Shown here in pieces: positions 41,684 through 50,998 of a DNA stretch of 64,000 bases; position 1 is the first letter of the stretch, and every line of letters begins with the position of its first letter. The notes beneath the pieces were generated by a model. The model was not told the origin of the DNA. It did not search any database and saw only the letters and a program-made list of their open reading frames with translations. The stretch spans positions 16,588-80,587 of the forward strand of contig JBFFWQ010000013.1 of assembly GCA_041570195.1 (NCBI GenBank). The letters are read 5' to 3'. This stretch comes from UBA11865 sp041570195 (GTDB taxonomy: Bacteria; Chloroflexota; Anaerolineae; Promineifilales; Promineifilaceae). Position numbers and translations under genes: made by a program.

Positions 41684-42541
41684 CTAGATGGGCGATAAAG
41701 ACCGCTTGCGGCCGATGTAGAGGAAATGATCGCTCTGGGCCAGGCCCTCTGGCGTGCGGCCGGTCGCTTCAATCAGGTCCAGCCATTCTTCACGCGCTTC
41801 GTGGGTTAGATCGAGCAAACGGCTCTCCTCGGTGCTGGCGAAGGATTCCAGGCCGACCAGGGACACCTCTGCCAGCAGTTCGGCGAAGAGTTGGCGAAAC
41901 TCGGCCGGCGTGCTCAGGTGTGCGTGACCAATGGGCGGCGCGTGCTGAGGGTCAAGGTTGCCATCGAGCAAGAAACGGGCGTGGAAATGCTTCCGCCCTA
42001 TTACATCGCTCGGTTCGTCGCGCAAAGTATCACGTAAGTAGGACAGGCGATTGATGCCGGCCGCGAAAAGCAGGCCGCCCGGCTTGAGCCGCCCGGCGGC
42101 TTCTTGTACCGCGAGTTGTCTTTCAGCCTGCTGGAGCAAATGATACAGTGGGCCCAACATGATCGCTGCATCCAAGCCGGCGGCCGGCAAGTGGCTCAAA
42201 TTGGTGGCCGTACCTCTGTGCGTGCCGGCAATCGCGTCTTCAAAACCTGCCTTGCGCAAGCGTGCCATCGTCGAGTCGAGCAGGCGCTGCGAGATGTCAA
42301 CCAGGTACAGCGTGCATCCGCGCCGGGCCAGGAACTCGGCATAGTGGCCGGCGCCGACGCCGATATCCGCCACGATTGCCCCAGGCGGGACATGATGGGC
42401 CAGGTAGCGGCTGGTCATCGAGAATTCGACTGGAGAACGGTCCAGCCGTTTCAGCTCATAGTCGAAGATCGTCGAATCATAATATCGGCCGACTGCCGCC
42501 TGATCGGCCGGAATCATCTGCTCGCCACTTGTGTCGTCCAT
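41684..42541 (-). CDS. Class I SAM-dependent methyltransferase
   Basis: A 285-residue Rossmann-fold methyltransferase. SAM motif I is VADIGVGAGHYAEFLARRG, then YLVDISQRLLDSTMARL (acidic residue of motif II), AAIMLGPLYHLLQQAERQLA (motif IV region) and LKPGGLLFAAGINRL (post II). The ATG at 42539-42541 follows GGAGAGGAAA; a 14-residue longer frame is less likely. The substrate cannot be read. The C-terminal third (TPAEFRQLFAELLAEVSLVG) is typical of small-molecule methyltransferases such as UbiE/BioC-like or arsenite-like relatives, without specific motifs for either. Confidence 0.85.
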   Translation of the reverse strand: MDDTSGEQMIPADQAAVGRYYDSTIFDYELKRLDRSPVEFSMTSRYLAHHVPPGAIVADIGVGAGHYAEFLARRGCTLYLVDISQRLLDSTMARLRKAGFEDAIAGTHRGTATNLSHLPAAGLDAAIMLGPLYHLLQQAERQLAVQEAAGRLKPGGLLFAAGINRLSYLRDTLRDEPSDVIGRKHFHARFLLDGNLDPQHAPPIGHAHLSTPAEFRQLFAELLAEVSLVGLESFASTEESRLLDLTHEAREEWLDLIEATGRTPEGLAQSDHFLYIGRKRSLSPI

Positions 42542-42714
42542 TTTCCTCTCCGTTTCTGGTCGCATTACTGGCTTACCAGCCATACACTCTGTATATTACT
42601 GGCCGATGCTTACCTTGTTACCCATGTCATTGTACCTTCTGGAGCGGTGAACGAGAAACATCCGGTTGACGGAGTGCAGGGTATTCTAGATGGTGGTTGA
42701 GGTATAGGCGATTC

Positions 42715-43401
42715 ATGGAAGATTACTTTCGGGTGGATCACTCCTTGTTGGACAAGGCGCGCGTTGCACTTCAGAGCCGGAAGGAGCTCTACTGGATCAC
42801 AGGCGGTTCGTGCACTGGCAAATCGACCGTAGCCGCCGCCATTGCGGACCGGACAGAGCTGCGGGTGGTCGATATGGACGCCTACATCTATGATCGCTTT
42901 ATGCCTGCATACCAGACAGAACGCCATCCGGCCAGCAAGGCCTGGTTTGGGGCTGAGAATCCACTGGCCTGGGTACTTTCTCTTGGTTGGGAGGAATTTA
43001 ACGCGCTGAATCGGGCGACCAATGCCGAGTTTCTTGACCTGCTCGTCGACGAACTCGACGGAAAGACAGAAGAGTTTGGTTTGCTAGTGGACGGCGGATT
43101 CACGCACCCGTCTCTGCTGGCTGAGGTGGTCCCGGCGTCCAGAATCGTTTGCCTGGAGACCGCGGACGCCATCCGGTCCAGCACCTGGGAAACGGCCGAG
43201 GAACGTTCTTTGATGAAGCAGTGGGTCCATGATTTGCCCGATGGTGAGGCCAAGTGGCGTAAGTTCTTGTTTTTTGACAAGATGGTAGCTGAGACTCTGA
43301 GCGACGAGAGCAAGGCGGCCGGGGTGGAGGTGATTGGCTGGGACGAGGGTGTTGGGCTGCGGGAGTTGAGTGACATGGTTATGATAGCCTTGGAATTGTG
43401 A
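42715..43401 (+). CDS. P-loop kinase-like protein, unknown
   Basis: A 228-residue protein with an N-terminal nucleotide-binding fold. The P-loop is YWITGGSCTGKSTVAAA (residues 26-42), then RVVDMDAYIYDRF, where the Asp after the second strand is in the place of an acceptor-binding or Walker-B acid. Then come LGWEEFNALNRATNAEFLDL and LLVDGGFTHPSLLAEVVPAS. It resembles small-molecule kinases (shikimate/adenylylsulfate kinase-like or zeta-toxin-like), but has no diagnostic signature. A TTG at 42697 would add six residues; the ATG at 42715 is chosen. It is followed by thiolase 52 bases later. Confidence 0.65.
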   Translation: MEDYFRVDHSLLDKARVALQSRKELYWITGGSCTGKSTVAAAIADRTELRVVDMDAYIYDRFMPAYQTERHPASKAWFGAENPLAWVLSLGWEEFNALNRATNAEFLDLLVDELDGKTEEFGLLVDGGFTHPSLLAEVVPASRIVCLETADAIRSSTWETAEERSLMKQWVHDLPDGEAKWRKFLFFDKMVAETLSDESKAAGVEVIGWDEGVGLRELSDMVMIALEL

Positions 43402-43453
43402 ACAATAAACGACTAATAGCGAATGGTTAAATGGGGAATGAAGGAGATGGATT

Positions 43454-44722
43454 ATGCCTGAGGTAGTGATTGTCAGTGCGGTTAGGACGCCAATTGGGCG
43501 TTACGCGGGCACACTTTCGGCCGTGCGTCCGGATGACCTGGCGGCGCTGGTCATCAAGGAAGCGGTAGAACGAGCCGGCGTCGAGCCACACGAAGTGGAA
43601 GAGGTTTACATGGGCTGCGCCAACCAGGCCGGCGAGGATAACCGCAACGTGGCTCGGATGGCGACGCTGCTGGCCGGATTTCCGCACCAAGTGGCGGCAG
43701 TCACCTTTAACCGGCTTTGCGCCAGTGGCCTGAACGCGGTGAACCAGGCCGCACGCGCGATCCGGGCCGGCGAAGGCGATGTATTTGTGGCCGGCGGGGT
43801 CGAGAATATGTCGCGCGCGCCATACTCGTTCCCAAAGAACCCACGCGCCTGGGGACCGCCGGGCAATATCACCGGTTACGATACGACCCTGGGTTGGCGC
43901 TATCCTAATCCGGCGATGGAAGCCATGTTTCCATTGGAAGCGATGGGCGAGACGGCCGAGAACATCTTTTCGCTGAGTTGCTCGGGTGACATTGAAGGCG
44001 GGCAGATCACCCGCGAAGAGCAAGACGCCTTCGCTTTCGAGAGCCAGCGGCGGGCCTGCGACGCCATTAACAGCGGCCGGTTTCAGTCGCAAATTCTGCC
44101 GGTGAGCATTCCCCAGCGCAAGGGCGAGCCACTGATTATGGACACCGACGAACATCCACGTATCAAGAAAACGGATGAAGGCTATGAATTGCTAACGAGC
44201 ATTGAGGCGTTGGGCAGGCTGCGGCCGGCCTTTCGTAAGGGCGGCACAGTCACCGCCGGCAATGCCAGTGGCCTGAACGATGGCGCGGCGGCCCTGCTTC
44301 TGATGTCGGCCGAAAAAGCCGAAGCCTTGGGTCTTCAACCAATGGCTCGCTGGCTGGCCTCGGGCGCGGCCGGCGTCGATCCGAGGACGATGGGCCTGGG
44401 GCCTGTACCCGCTACCCGTAAGGCCCTTTCCCGCGCCGACTTGGAGCTGTCGGAAGTTGACCTCATAGAGGTCAACGAGGCCTTTGCCGTTCAATCATTG
44501 GCCGTCATCCGCGAGCTAGGCCTCGATCCGTCGATCACCAACGTCAACGGCGGCGCCATCGCCCTGGGACATCCGTTAGGCTGTTCAGGGGCCCGGATCT
44601 TGACCACTTTGCTGCACGAGATGAAACACCGGGCAGCAACCGGCCAACGCATGCGCTATGGCCTGGCTGCCTTGTGCGTTGGCGTAGGTCAAGGCGAAGC
44701 CACCTTAATCGAGATGCTGTAG
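43454..44722 (+). CDS. Acetyl-CoA acetyltransferase / 3-oxoacyl-CoA thiolase
   Basis: Thiolase of 422 residues. The nucleophilic cysteine is Cys89 in NRLCASGLNAVNQA. The C-terminal active-site motifs are NVNGGAIALGHPLGCSGARI and GLAALCVGVGQGEA, and the NEAFAVQS segment is also present, so all catalytic residues are intact. The stretch GGVENMSRAPYSFPK and the TTLGWRYPNPAM loop resemble the PcaF/PaaJ-like subgroup (3-oxoadipyl-CoA thiolase), but biosynthetic and degradative roles cannot be separated by eye. ATG 43454 has AAGGAGATGGATT upstream. It follows the P-loop gene and precedes the membrane protein on the same strand. Confidence 0.94.
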   Translation: MPEVVIVSAVRTPIGRYAGTLSAVRPDDLAALVIKEAVERAGVEPHEVEEVYMGCANQAGEDNRNVARMATLLAGFPHQVAAVTFNRLCASGLNAVNQAARAIRAGEGDVFVAGGVENMSRAPYSFPKNPRAWGPPGNITGYDTTLGWRYPNPAMEAMFPLEAMGETAENIFSLSCSGDIEGGQITREEQDAFAFESQRRACDAINSGRFQSQILPVSIPQRKGEPLIMDTDEHPRIKKTDEGYELLTSIEALGRLRPAFRKGGTVTAGNASGLNDGAAALLLMSAEKAEALGLQPMARWLASGAAGVDPRTMGLGPVPATRKALSRADLELSEVDLIEVNEAFAVQSLAVIRELGLDPSITNVNGGAIALGHPLGCSGARILTTLLHEMKHRAATGQRMRYGLAALCVGVGQGEATLIEML

Positions 44723-44811
44723 GCTATGTGGCTGTACAACGAGCCTATGATTGGTACAATAGCCACGGCTCTATGGCCAACCCGTCTAACAAAATCGAAA
44801 AGGAGGGATCT

Positions 44812-45936
44812 ATGAGTGCTTCAGCAGTTGCATACAGTTCGCCCTTAGCTTCGATGAGCGAAGGCAAGTGGATCAATAATCGCCGCTGGGATCTGGTCTT
44901 CATTAGCTGTAGTGTGGTCTTGGTAACCGTTCCTTACCTCATCTGGCTATTCATGAAAGACGTCTTGCAGGTGGAGTCCGATCTCGGCCGGCAAGGAGTG
45001 AATCTGTTAATCGCCGTGCTGATTGGCGGCCCGCACATGTACGCCACTTTCACCCGAACCGCCCTTGATGAGGGTTTTCGTAGCAAGTATGGGGGGTTCG
45101 TCCGCTCCTCGATAATCATCCCCTTGCTGGTGATCACCCTGGCCTTGACGAACCTGACCTTGCTGTTGACCATCTTCTTTTTCTGGGCCTCTATCCATGT
45201 CCTGCACCAGATCATATATGTGGTCGAGTCCTACAACGTCAAAGCCAAGCGGGTGACGACGAAGACATCGCTGACGCCGCTGTCCAAGATCATAGATTTC
45301 GCAGTGGTTCTGACGGCCCTTTACCCTCTCGCTGCCTATCGCATCGCCATCACCCAGGACTTCTCCATCGGGCCTTCGACCTTGAACGACATCATCCCTA
45401 GTTTCTTCGAGCAGCCGTGGATCGTCTACCTGGCGGCCACCGCCTTTGGGATATCTCTGCTAGCTTTCATTGGCAAGAGCATCTACGAGTACCGCAACGG
45501 CATCGCCCATTTGCCCAAAATCGTCTTCATCAGTTTCACCGTGATCGCCTCCTTCATCGTGCCCGCGCTGGGCAACCTGGATACGGCATTTCAGGGCATG
45601 AATGTCTGGCACTCTTTTCAGTATCTGGCCCTGACCTGGTTCGCCAACCGGCTGCGCCAGCAGCGGGGCGAATTGGATAGCCAGCCGGTGCTGGAGCGCA
45701 TCTCGGAGCCCGGCCACGCCCGCATGTTCTACGGTTTTAACCTGCTACTAACCTTCGGAGCTGGCATCATTATCGCCGTTGTTTTCGCCGTATTGTATTT
45801 CCTGGTGGGCGGCAAGTGGGCAGAGCCAACGTACGCTCTAGAGACGGCCTACTACATCGGCGTGCTGTCATTTCTCTGGATACATTACTACCACGATCAC
45901 TTCCTCTTCACCCAGACAGATTCGGTTGTCGCCTGA
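44812..45936 (+). CDS. Polytopic membrane protein with conserved histidine motifs
   Basis: A 374-residue protein with about eight to ten transmembrane helices. Histidines recur at helix edges: IGGPHMYATF near 65, FWASIHVLHQIIYVVES near 126, GMNVWHSFQYLALTW near 262, and LWIHYYHDHFLF near 357-363. This distribution is like that of membrane di-metal enzymes (desaturase or hydroxylase type), but the exact eight-histidine pattern is not present. ATG 44812 has AAAAGGAGGGATCT upstream; a 46-residue longer frame is discarded. It ends at a strong terminator. I can give no function; a metal-dependent membrane oxidoreductase or a heme-binding protein are both possible. Confidence 0.75.
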   Translation: MSASAVAYSSPLASMSEGKWINNRRWDLVFISCSVVLVTVPYLIWLFMKDVLQVESDLGRQGVNLLIAVLIGGPHMYATFTRTALDEGFRSKYGGFVRSSIIIPLLVITLALTNLTLLLTIFFFWASIHVLHQIIYVVESYNVKAKRVTTKTSLTPLSKIIDFAVVLTALYPLAAYRIAITQDFSIGPSTLNDIIPSFFEQPWIVYLAATAFGISLLAFIGKSIYEYRNGIAHLPKIVFISFTVIASFIVPALGNLDTAFQGMNVWHSFQYLALTWFANRLRQQRGELDSQPVLERISEPGHARMFYGFNLLLTFGAGIIIAVVFAVLYFLVGGKWAEPTYALETAYYIGVLSFLWIHYYHDHFLFTQTDSVVA

Positions 45937-46083
45937 CGACGCCCAGCCGCGATAGGCGGGGCCGCATGTCTTGTTCAGGTACCCGAAGGTCCATTATGAA
46001 GTAATATAGTACTTTAGTACTATCAATGGGTAAATCCTTGCATTAAGCGTGGTTTGTGGTATGCTTTTAGCGGCTCCCCCCCA

Positions 46084-46127
46084 GAGATGTCCCGATAACC
46101 GCCCGGTTATCGGGCATCTCATTTTTT
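46084..46127 (+). terminator. Intrinsic terminator after the 44812 gene
   Basis: GAGATGTCCCGATAACC pairs with GGTTATCGGGCATCTC (one bulged T), four-base loop, followed by ATTTTTT on the plus strand. Confidence 0.88.
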
Positions 46128-46170
46128 ATGCCTTTTTTGCCCCCAATTTGCCCCAAAAAGAGCGTCCCTT

Positions 46171-48387
46171 CTATGAGCTTCTGGCGGCCGCGGTAGTGTA
46201 TGTAAGACCTTCGGAACCGGCGTCTACCGTGACCTCCACCTGTCCGCCCAGCCCTACCGACAAGAGGTGGTCAGCCAACGGTTCGCGCAAGTTGCGGGCA
46301 ATTATGCGTCGCAGCGGCCGCGCGCCGTACTCAGGCGCGTCATTTTGGGCCAGCAGCCAGCGTCGGGCGGCCGGGGTCACCGTGAGCGAAATGCCCTGTT
46401 TCGACGCCAGGTCGAATTCATTCTTCAACATCAAGTCCAGTATGCGGGTCAGCTGATCCGGCGTCAATTGGTGGAACATGATGATATCGTCCAGTCGATT
46501 GAGGAATTCCGGTCTGAAGAATGACTTGACCTCGGCCAAAACCTGTTCGCGCTCTCTTTCGCCTATTTCAGGCACGAGCATGTTGTAGGCGCCCAGGTTG
46601 CTGGTCATGATAATGACCGTCTCGCCAAAAGATGCGCTTCGGCCCTGGCCGTCGGTTAGACGGCCTTCGTCAAGCACTTGCAAAAGCACATCAAGCACAC
46701 GTGGGTGAGCCTTTTCCACTTCGTCAAAAAGGACCACCGCATAGGGTCGCCGGCGTATGAAGTCGGTCAGTTGGCCACCACCCTGGTAGCCAACGTAGCC
46801 TGGTGGGGCGCCCAGTAGACGATTGACGCTGGCCTCTTCCTGGTATTCGCTCATATCCAGGGTAAGCATGGCTTCTTCGGTATCGAACATGAACTCAGCC
46901 AGGGCCTTGGCAAGCTCCGATTTGCCCACGCCGCTGGGACCGAGAAACAAGAAGGAGCCGATCGGCCGCTTGGGATCGCGCAATCCGACGCGGGCCGTCT
47001 TCACAGCCCGGCTGACGGCGTCCACGGCCTGCGCCTGGCCGATGATTCGTTCCCTGATGTGGTTGACGATATTAGCGTAGCGGCTCTGTTCGTCCTGGCT
47101 CAACTTGGTCAACGGGATTTCGGTCATACGGCTGGCGGCGTACATCACGTCGCCGCTGTCAAGCCGATTGTCGGCCGGAACCTCAGGCAAGGTCAGCTCA
47201 TGTCCGGAGGAATACATGGCAACGATGGCGCTGGCCCGATCGACTAGCTGCACGGCCGAGGCCGGCAAAACAACGGTCTTCAAATAGCGTCCGGCCAGAT
47301 CGGTCGCCGTTTCAAAAGATTCGTCATCAACCTCGATTTCGTATTCTTGAACTAGCCGCTGCTTGTGATAACCCAATATGGCTACAGTTTCTGCCCGGCT
47401 GGCTGGCGGCACGTCCAGGCGATGGGTCCGCTGGCGGATGAGGCGATCGGCGCTCAACGTATCATAATCGGCCGGGGTCGCGGTCCCAATCAATACGAGG
47501 TTATCTTCCAATAACGCTGTGTGCACTTTGGCGTTTACTTTCTCCGAGAAACGACTCCGGAATCGGTCGCCAAAGAAGCGTTCTATGGCTGGGATGAACA
47601 AGATTCCACCCTTAGCGCGTCTTATGCCTGACTCGATGGCCGCCTCAGAGTTACTCAGCAGGGCGCTTTCGTTGAGTTGCACAAATGAATCGAATTGGAG
47701 CGGGGCGCTCCCTTCGGCCAGGCTCACAGCCAGGCTGAAGGCCAGAGAGCGCTTGCCAGCTCCTTCCGGACCGACGAGGATGATATGCCGCTTCTGGGAC
47801 AGGGCCAAGAGACTCAGTACTTCCCGCAGCAACTCGCTTCTTTCGTATAGTGGATTCGTATTTCCAGCCCTGGCTTCTTGAATGAGGTCATGAATCAGAA
47901 CCGCGCCCTCTTCTGGGACATCGTCCAACAGGGCGATAGCCGCGGCCGGCGTCACCCCAAAGCGCGTCAATATGCCATAAGTAGTCACGTTATGCTGGGC
48001 CATCGCCGCCAGGGCGTGACCGCTGCTGACTCTGCTCTCGCCTCGGGCCCGAGCGATCGCCAACCCCTCGTCAAGCACAATCAGCATCTCGGAATCAAGA
48101 GGCACGTCTTGGCCGAAGTCATCGTTGAAGGTGAAATCGGCTTCACGGCCGGGCGAGTGACGGGCCGCCATTTCCACCCGGCGCACAAGCTCGGCCCAGT
48201 CGAAGCCACGCTGATCGGCCAGCTCTTTCAGGATGCGATGGGCGGCTGAATTTGGCGAATCCAGCAGTATGTGCAGCAGAAGCTGGGGCGTGAGACGCTT
48301 CTTGTCAAATTCGCCCATGAGTCCGGCCGCGTCAGTCATGTAGCGAGCCAGTTCAGGGCTAGGAATCTTTGGGTTTAGGTTTCCCAT
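46171..48387 (-). CDS. Clp/HSP100 AAA+ ATPase with degenerate first ATPase domain
   Basis: A 738-residue ClpA/B/C-like unfoldase. An N-terminal repeat domain (residues 1-150) has RLTPQLLLHILLDSPNSAAH. The first AAA domain has GPEGAGKRSLAF (about 205; Arg after the Lys instead of Ser/Thr) and GGILFIPAIERFF, where the Walker B acidic pair is missing. The second domain is intact: GPSGVGKSELAKALAEFMF (about 480), AVVLFDEVEKAHP, TSNLGAYN and FRPEFLNRLDD. There is no long coiled-coil M-domain and no zinc or UVR motif. Either it is a regulatory variant or the first ring only binds nucleotide. No partner protease gene is adjacent. Confidence 0.85.
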   Translation of the reverse strand: MGNLNPKIPSPELARYMTDAAGLMGEFDKKRLTPQLLLHILLDSPNSAAHRILKELADQRGFDWAELVRRVEMAARHSPGREADFTFNDDFGQDVPLDSEMLIVLDEGLAIARARGESRVSSGHALAAMAQHNVTTYGILTRFGVTPAAAIALLDDVPEEGAVLIHDLIQEARAGNTNPLYERSELLREVLSLLALSQKRHIILVGPEGAGKRSLAFSLAVSLAEGSAPLQFDSFVQLNESALLSNSEAAIESGIRRAKGGILFIPAIERFFGDRFRSRFSEKVNAKVHTALLEDNLVLIGTATPADYDTLSADRLIRQRTHRLDVPPASRAETVAILGYHKQRLVQEYEIEVDDESFETATDLAGRYLKTVVLPASAVQLVDRASAIVAMYSSGHELTLPEVPADNRLDSGDVMYAASRMTEIPLTKLSQDEQSRYANIVNHIRERIIGQAQAVDAVSRAVKTARVGLRDPKRPIGSFLFLGPSGVGKSELAKALAEFMFDTEEAMLTLDMSEYQEEASVNRLLGAPPGYVGYQGGGQLTDFIRRRPYAVVLFDEVEKAHPRVLDVLLQVLDEGRLTDGQGRSASFGETVIIMTSNLGAYNMLVPEIGEREREQVLAEVKSFFRPEFLNRLDDIIMFHQLTPDQLTRILDLMLKNEFDLASKQGISLTVTPAARRWLLAQNDAPEYGARPLRRIIARNLREPLADHLLSVGLGGQVEVTVDAGSEGLTYTTAAARSS

Positions 48388-48523
48388 GGTTGATCACGGT
48401 TCAATGGTCGGTATCTGGGTTGCTGAATCAGGCTATGGTACCCGACCGTGGCTGGCGATGCCAGCCAAGTGAATAGACAGGACTGACAGGATTGAGTCTT
48501 GCGTCAGGTCTGAGTGCGAAGCG

Positions 48524-49057
48524 TCAGCCCAGGTTGGTTCGGCTAATGGCTGAGTAGAAGCTGCCCAGGAAGGAGCTGGGCGCGGTGGCCAGTAATTCGG
48601 GTTGGGCCAGGCCGCACCGGCCGGCTATGATCCGCCACCGCTTGAAGGAGAAGGCATAGGGCACCCATCGATTACCAACATCGGTATCGTATTCGACAAC
48701 CAGAAAACAGCCGCCCGGCCGCAGATAATCCCGCAGACGTCTGACCGTTTCATCCTTGCGAGGTAAATAGTGAAGCGCATTGGCGACCACCAGCCCGTCG
48801 AGCTGGGGCAACGCCAGCGGTTCCGTGAAATCGGCCTCGTAAGTGAACAATTTGACGTCGGGAAATTGAAGCGTTACCGACTTTCGCTGGCGAGCCAGTG
48901 CATTTCGGTCCCGGTCGATGGAGTGAATCTCACCAGAAGGGACGATAAGCTCGGCTAGCGCCAGGGTGAAGGCGCCGTCGCCAGAGCCGAAGTCGGCCCA
49001 TACGCCCGGCCCAGCAACTCCTTTGCGCAGCAAGCGTACGTGGTCGGCGTGAACCAT
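48524..49057 (-). CDS. Class I SAM-dependent methyltransferase
   Basis: A 177-residue methyltransferase with motif I WADFGSGDGAFTLALAEL, acidic loop IHSIDRDRNALARQ, motif IV region LDGLVVANALHYLPR and YLRPGGCFLVVEYDTD. The ATG at 49055-49057 starts six residues inside the longest frame. Shortness and the ALHYLPRKDE segment resemble UbiE/arsM-like small-molecule methyltransferases. It lies between the Clp gene and fadD on the same strand, with about 60-135 base gaps, so co-transcription is possible but not compelling. Confidence 0.82.
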   Translation of the reverse strand: MVHADHVRLLRKGVAGPGVWADFGSGDGAFTLALAELIVPSGEIHSIDRDRNALARQRKSVTLQFPDVKLFTYEADFTEPLALPQLDGLVVANALHYLPRKDETVRRLRDYLRPGGCFLVVEYDTDVGNRWVPYAFSFKRWRIIAGRCGLAQPELLATAPSSFLGSFYSAISRTNLG

Positions 49058-49118
49058 CAACAGGACGGCCGGCAAGTAGTCGGCCTCGTGGGCGTGAACG
49101 CAGGCTGTAACCGAGTTT

Positions 49119-50828
49119 TCAGGCCGGCGTCGCCTCTGGCTGATCTTCGAATTCCTTGACCAATTCGCGCTTGAGCACTTTGCCTACGGTCGTACGAGGT
49201 AGATTATCTCGGAACTCGACCAGTCGCGGATACTTGTACCTGGCGAGCTGTTCCTTGCTCCAGGCGACGATCTCTTCCTCGGTCGTCGGATCGCCTTCTC
49301 GCTTCACAACCCAGGCCTTGACCGTTTCGCCACGCTTTGGGTCGGTCACGCCGGCGACGGCCACTTCCATGACGGCCGGGTGGGTCGCCAGGACCTCCTC
49401 CACTTCCCGCGGGTAGATGTTGTAGCCGCCGGCGATGATCATGTCTTTCTTGCGATCCTCGATATAGAAGTAGCCATCATCATCCATACGGGCGATGTCG
49501 CCGGTGTACAGCCAGCCGTTACGCAACGTATTGGCTGTCTCGGTGGGCATTTGCCAATAGCCATGCATGATCGACGGGCTCTTGATCACCAATTCGCCTA
49601 TTTGGCCCGCTTCCATCTCTTGCTCGCCTTCTTCCGGGTCGACGATGCGGCACTGAACCTCAGGCATTGGCAGGCCAATTGAACCGGTCTGGTTCTTGCC
49701 GTAAATCGGATTCGCGTGAGTGACGACGTGGGCTTCGGTCAGGCCGTATCCTTCAACCAATTTACCGCCGGTCAGTCGCTCAAATTCCTGCTTCGTTTCG
49801 GCCAACAACGGGGCCGAACCCGATACACAGACGCGAATCGACTTGATGTCGTAGCGGCCGGCGGCCACATCGGGATTGTTGTTGATGGCTACATATAGGG
49901 CGGGTACGCCCGGGAAGATAGTCGGCCGGTACTTGTTGATACTGCTCAAAAGATCGTCTTGATCGCGCGGATCGGGGATCAGGACCAGCGTTCCAGCGGC
50001 CATGACACCAAAGGACATAGCCACAACCATGCCAAAGGAATGGAACAATGGAATGGCGGTGAGCCAAGTTTCTTTCCCCTCAGTCGTATCGGTCAACCAG
50101 GCCCGGATCAGATGGGTATTGGCTACCAGATTCCGGTGGGTCGCGATGGCGCCTTTCGACAAGCCAGTCGTGCCGCCCGTGTACTGCAGCAAGGCGATGT
50201 CGTCTGAGCTGACTTGCGTATCCGGCTTCGGTGAGTGCTTTCCCGCCGCCAGGAAATCCTGAAACCACATGTCGCCTGGTTGCAGGGAAACGCGATGACC
50301 GCCGCTCTTCTCTTTCGCCAGCGTGAATAGAACGCGCAAATGGGGTGGAAGATACTCTTTGATGTTGGCGACAATGATGCGCTTGACCCGGGTCTTTCCG
50401 CCGGCCTGGACACTTTTCAGCAGGTCGTAATAGAGACTCATCACAAAGACCGTTTCGGCGCCGCAGTCAGACAACTGGTGTTCCAATTCTCGGGCCGTGT
50501 AGAGCGGGTTCGTGGCGATGACGATACCGCCGGCCTTCAGGATGCCGTAGTAGCTTATGACGAATTGAGGTGTATTGACCATATAGATGACCGCGCGATC
50601 GCCTTTCTGGAAGCCATTGGCCGCTAGTGCGGCAGCAACGGCATCGGTCATCTCATTTAGCTCACGATAGCTGATCTTGCGCCCTTTGAAGATCAAGGCA
50701 GTGTTACCTGGGTATTTAGCGGCCGACTCTTCAAGCATTCGGAAGAGCGGGTAGTCGGGGACATCCAGTTCGGCGGGCACGCCTGGCTCGTAGTTTGCGA
50801 CCCACGGTTTGTGGTCGTAAATGGACAT
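49119..50828 (-). CDS. fadD: Long-chain fatty-acid--CoA ligase
   Basis: AMP-forming acyl-CoA synthetase, 569 residues, activating fatty acids to acyl-CoA at the inner face of the membrane. The AMP-binding P-loop is LLQYTGGTTGLSKGAIATH, the A5/A8 motifs are EGYGLTEAHVVTHAN and GWLYTGDIARMDDDGYFYIE, DRKKDMIIAGGYNIYPREVE is the hinge, and RTTVGKVLKRELV holds the catalytic lysine. The ATG at 50826-50828 is preceded by AAGGAGTGACCTTACC; a longer frame is unlikely. The substrate chain length is inferred from family resemblance only. Confidence 0.94.
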   Translation of the reverse strand: MSIYDHKPWVANYEPGVPAELDVPDYPLFRMLEESAAKYPGNTALIFKGRKISYRELNEMTDAVAAALAANGFQKGDRAVIYMVNTPQFVISYYGILKAGGIVIATNPLYTARELEHQLSDCGAETVFVMSLYYDLLKSVQAGGKTRVKRIIVANIKEYLPPHLRVLFTLAKEKSGGHRVSLQPGDMWFQDFLAAGKHSPKPDTQVSSDDIALLQYTGGTTGLSKGAIATHRNLVANTHLIRAWLTDTTEGKETWLTAIPLFHSFGMVVAMSFGVMAAGTLVLIPDPRDQDDLLSSINKYRPTIFPGVPALYVAINNNPDVAAGRYDIKSIRVCVSGSAPLLAETKQEFERLTGGKLVEGYGLTEAHVVTHANPIYGKNQTGSIGLPMPEVQCRIVDPEEGEQEMEAGQIGELVIKSPSIMHGYWQMPTETANTLRNGWLYTGDIARMDDDGYFYIEDRKKDMIIAGGYNIYPREVEEVLATHPAVMEVAVAGVTDPKRGETVKAWVVKREGDPTTEEEIVAWSKEQLARYKYPRLVEFRDNLPRTTVGKVLKRELVKEFEDQPEATPA

Positions 50829-50998
50829 GGTAAGGTCACTCCTTAGTGGCCACCTGGTGGCCTGACTCATCATTGCCCGGTGGAGGCAACCTTTTCCGGG
50901 GCGTAACTGTCGTGATGCTTGCCTCCACCCAGAGTATATTCGGCCGATCTAGTGCCTGTCAATGGGATAACTGCTCAAAAATCGTGGTCGATTTCGGG

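Noticed and set aside
41488..41772. Minus-strand 94-residue frame overlapping the methyltransferase 3' end
   Set aside because: Arg/Pro-rich shifted-frame composition over the overlap. Only the last part looks protein-like, and it is reported as a weak short frame instead.
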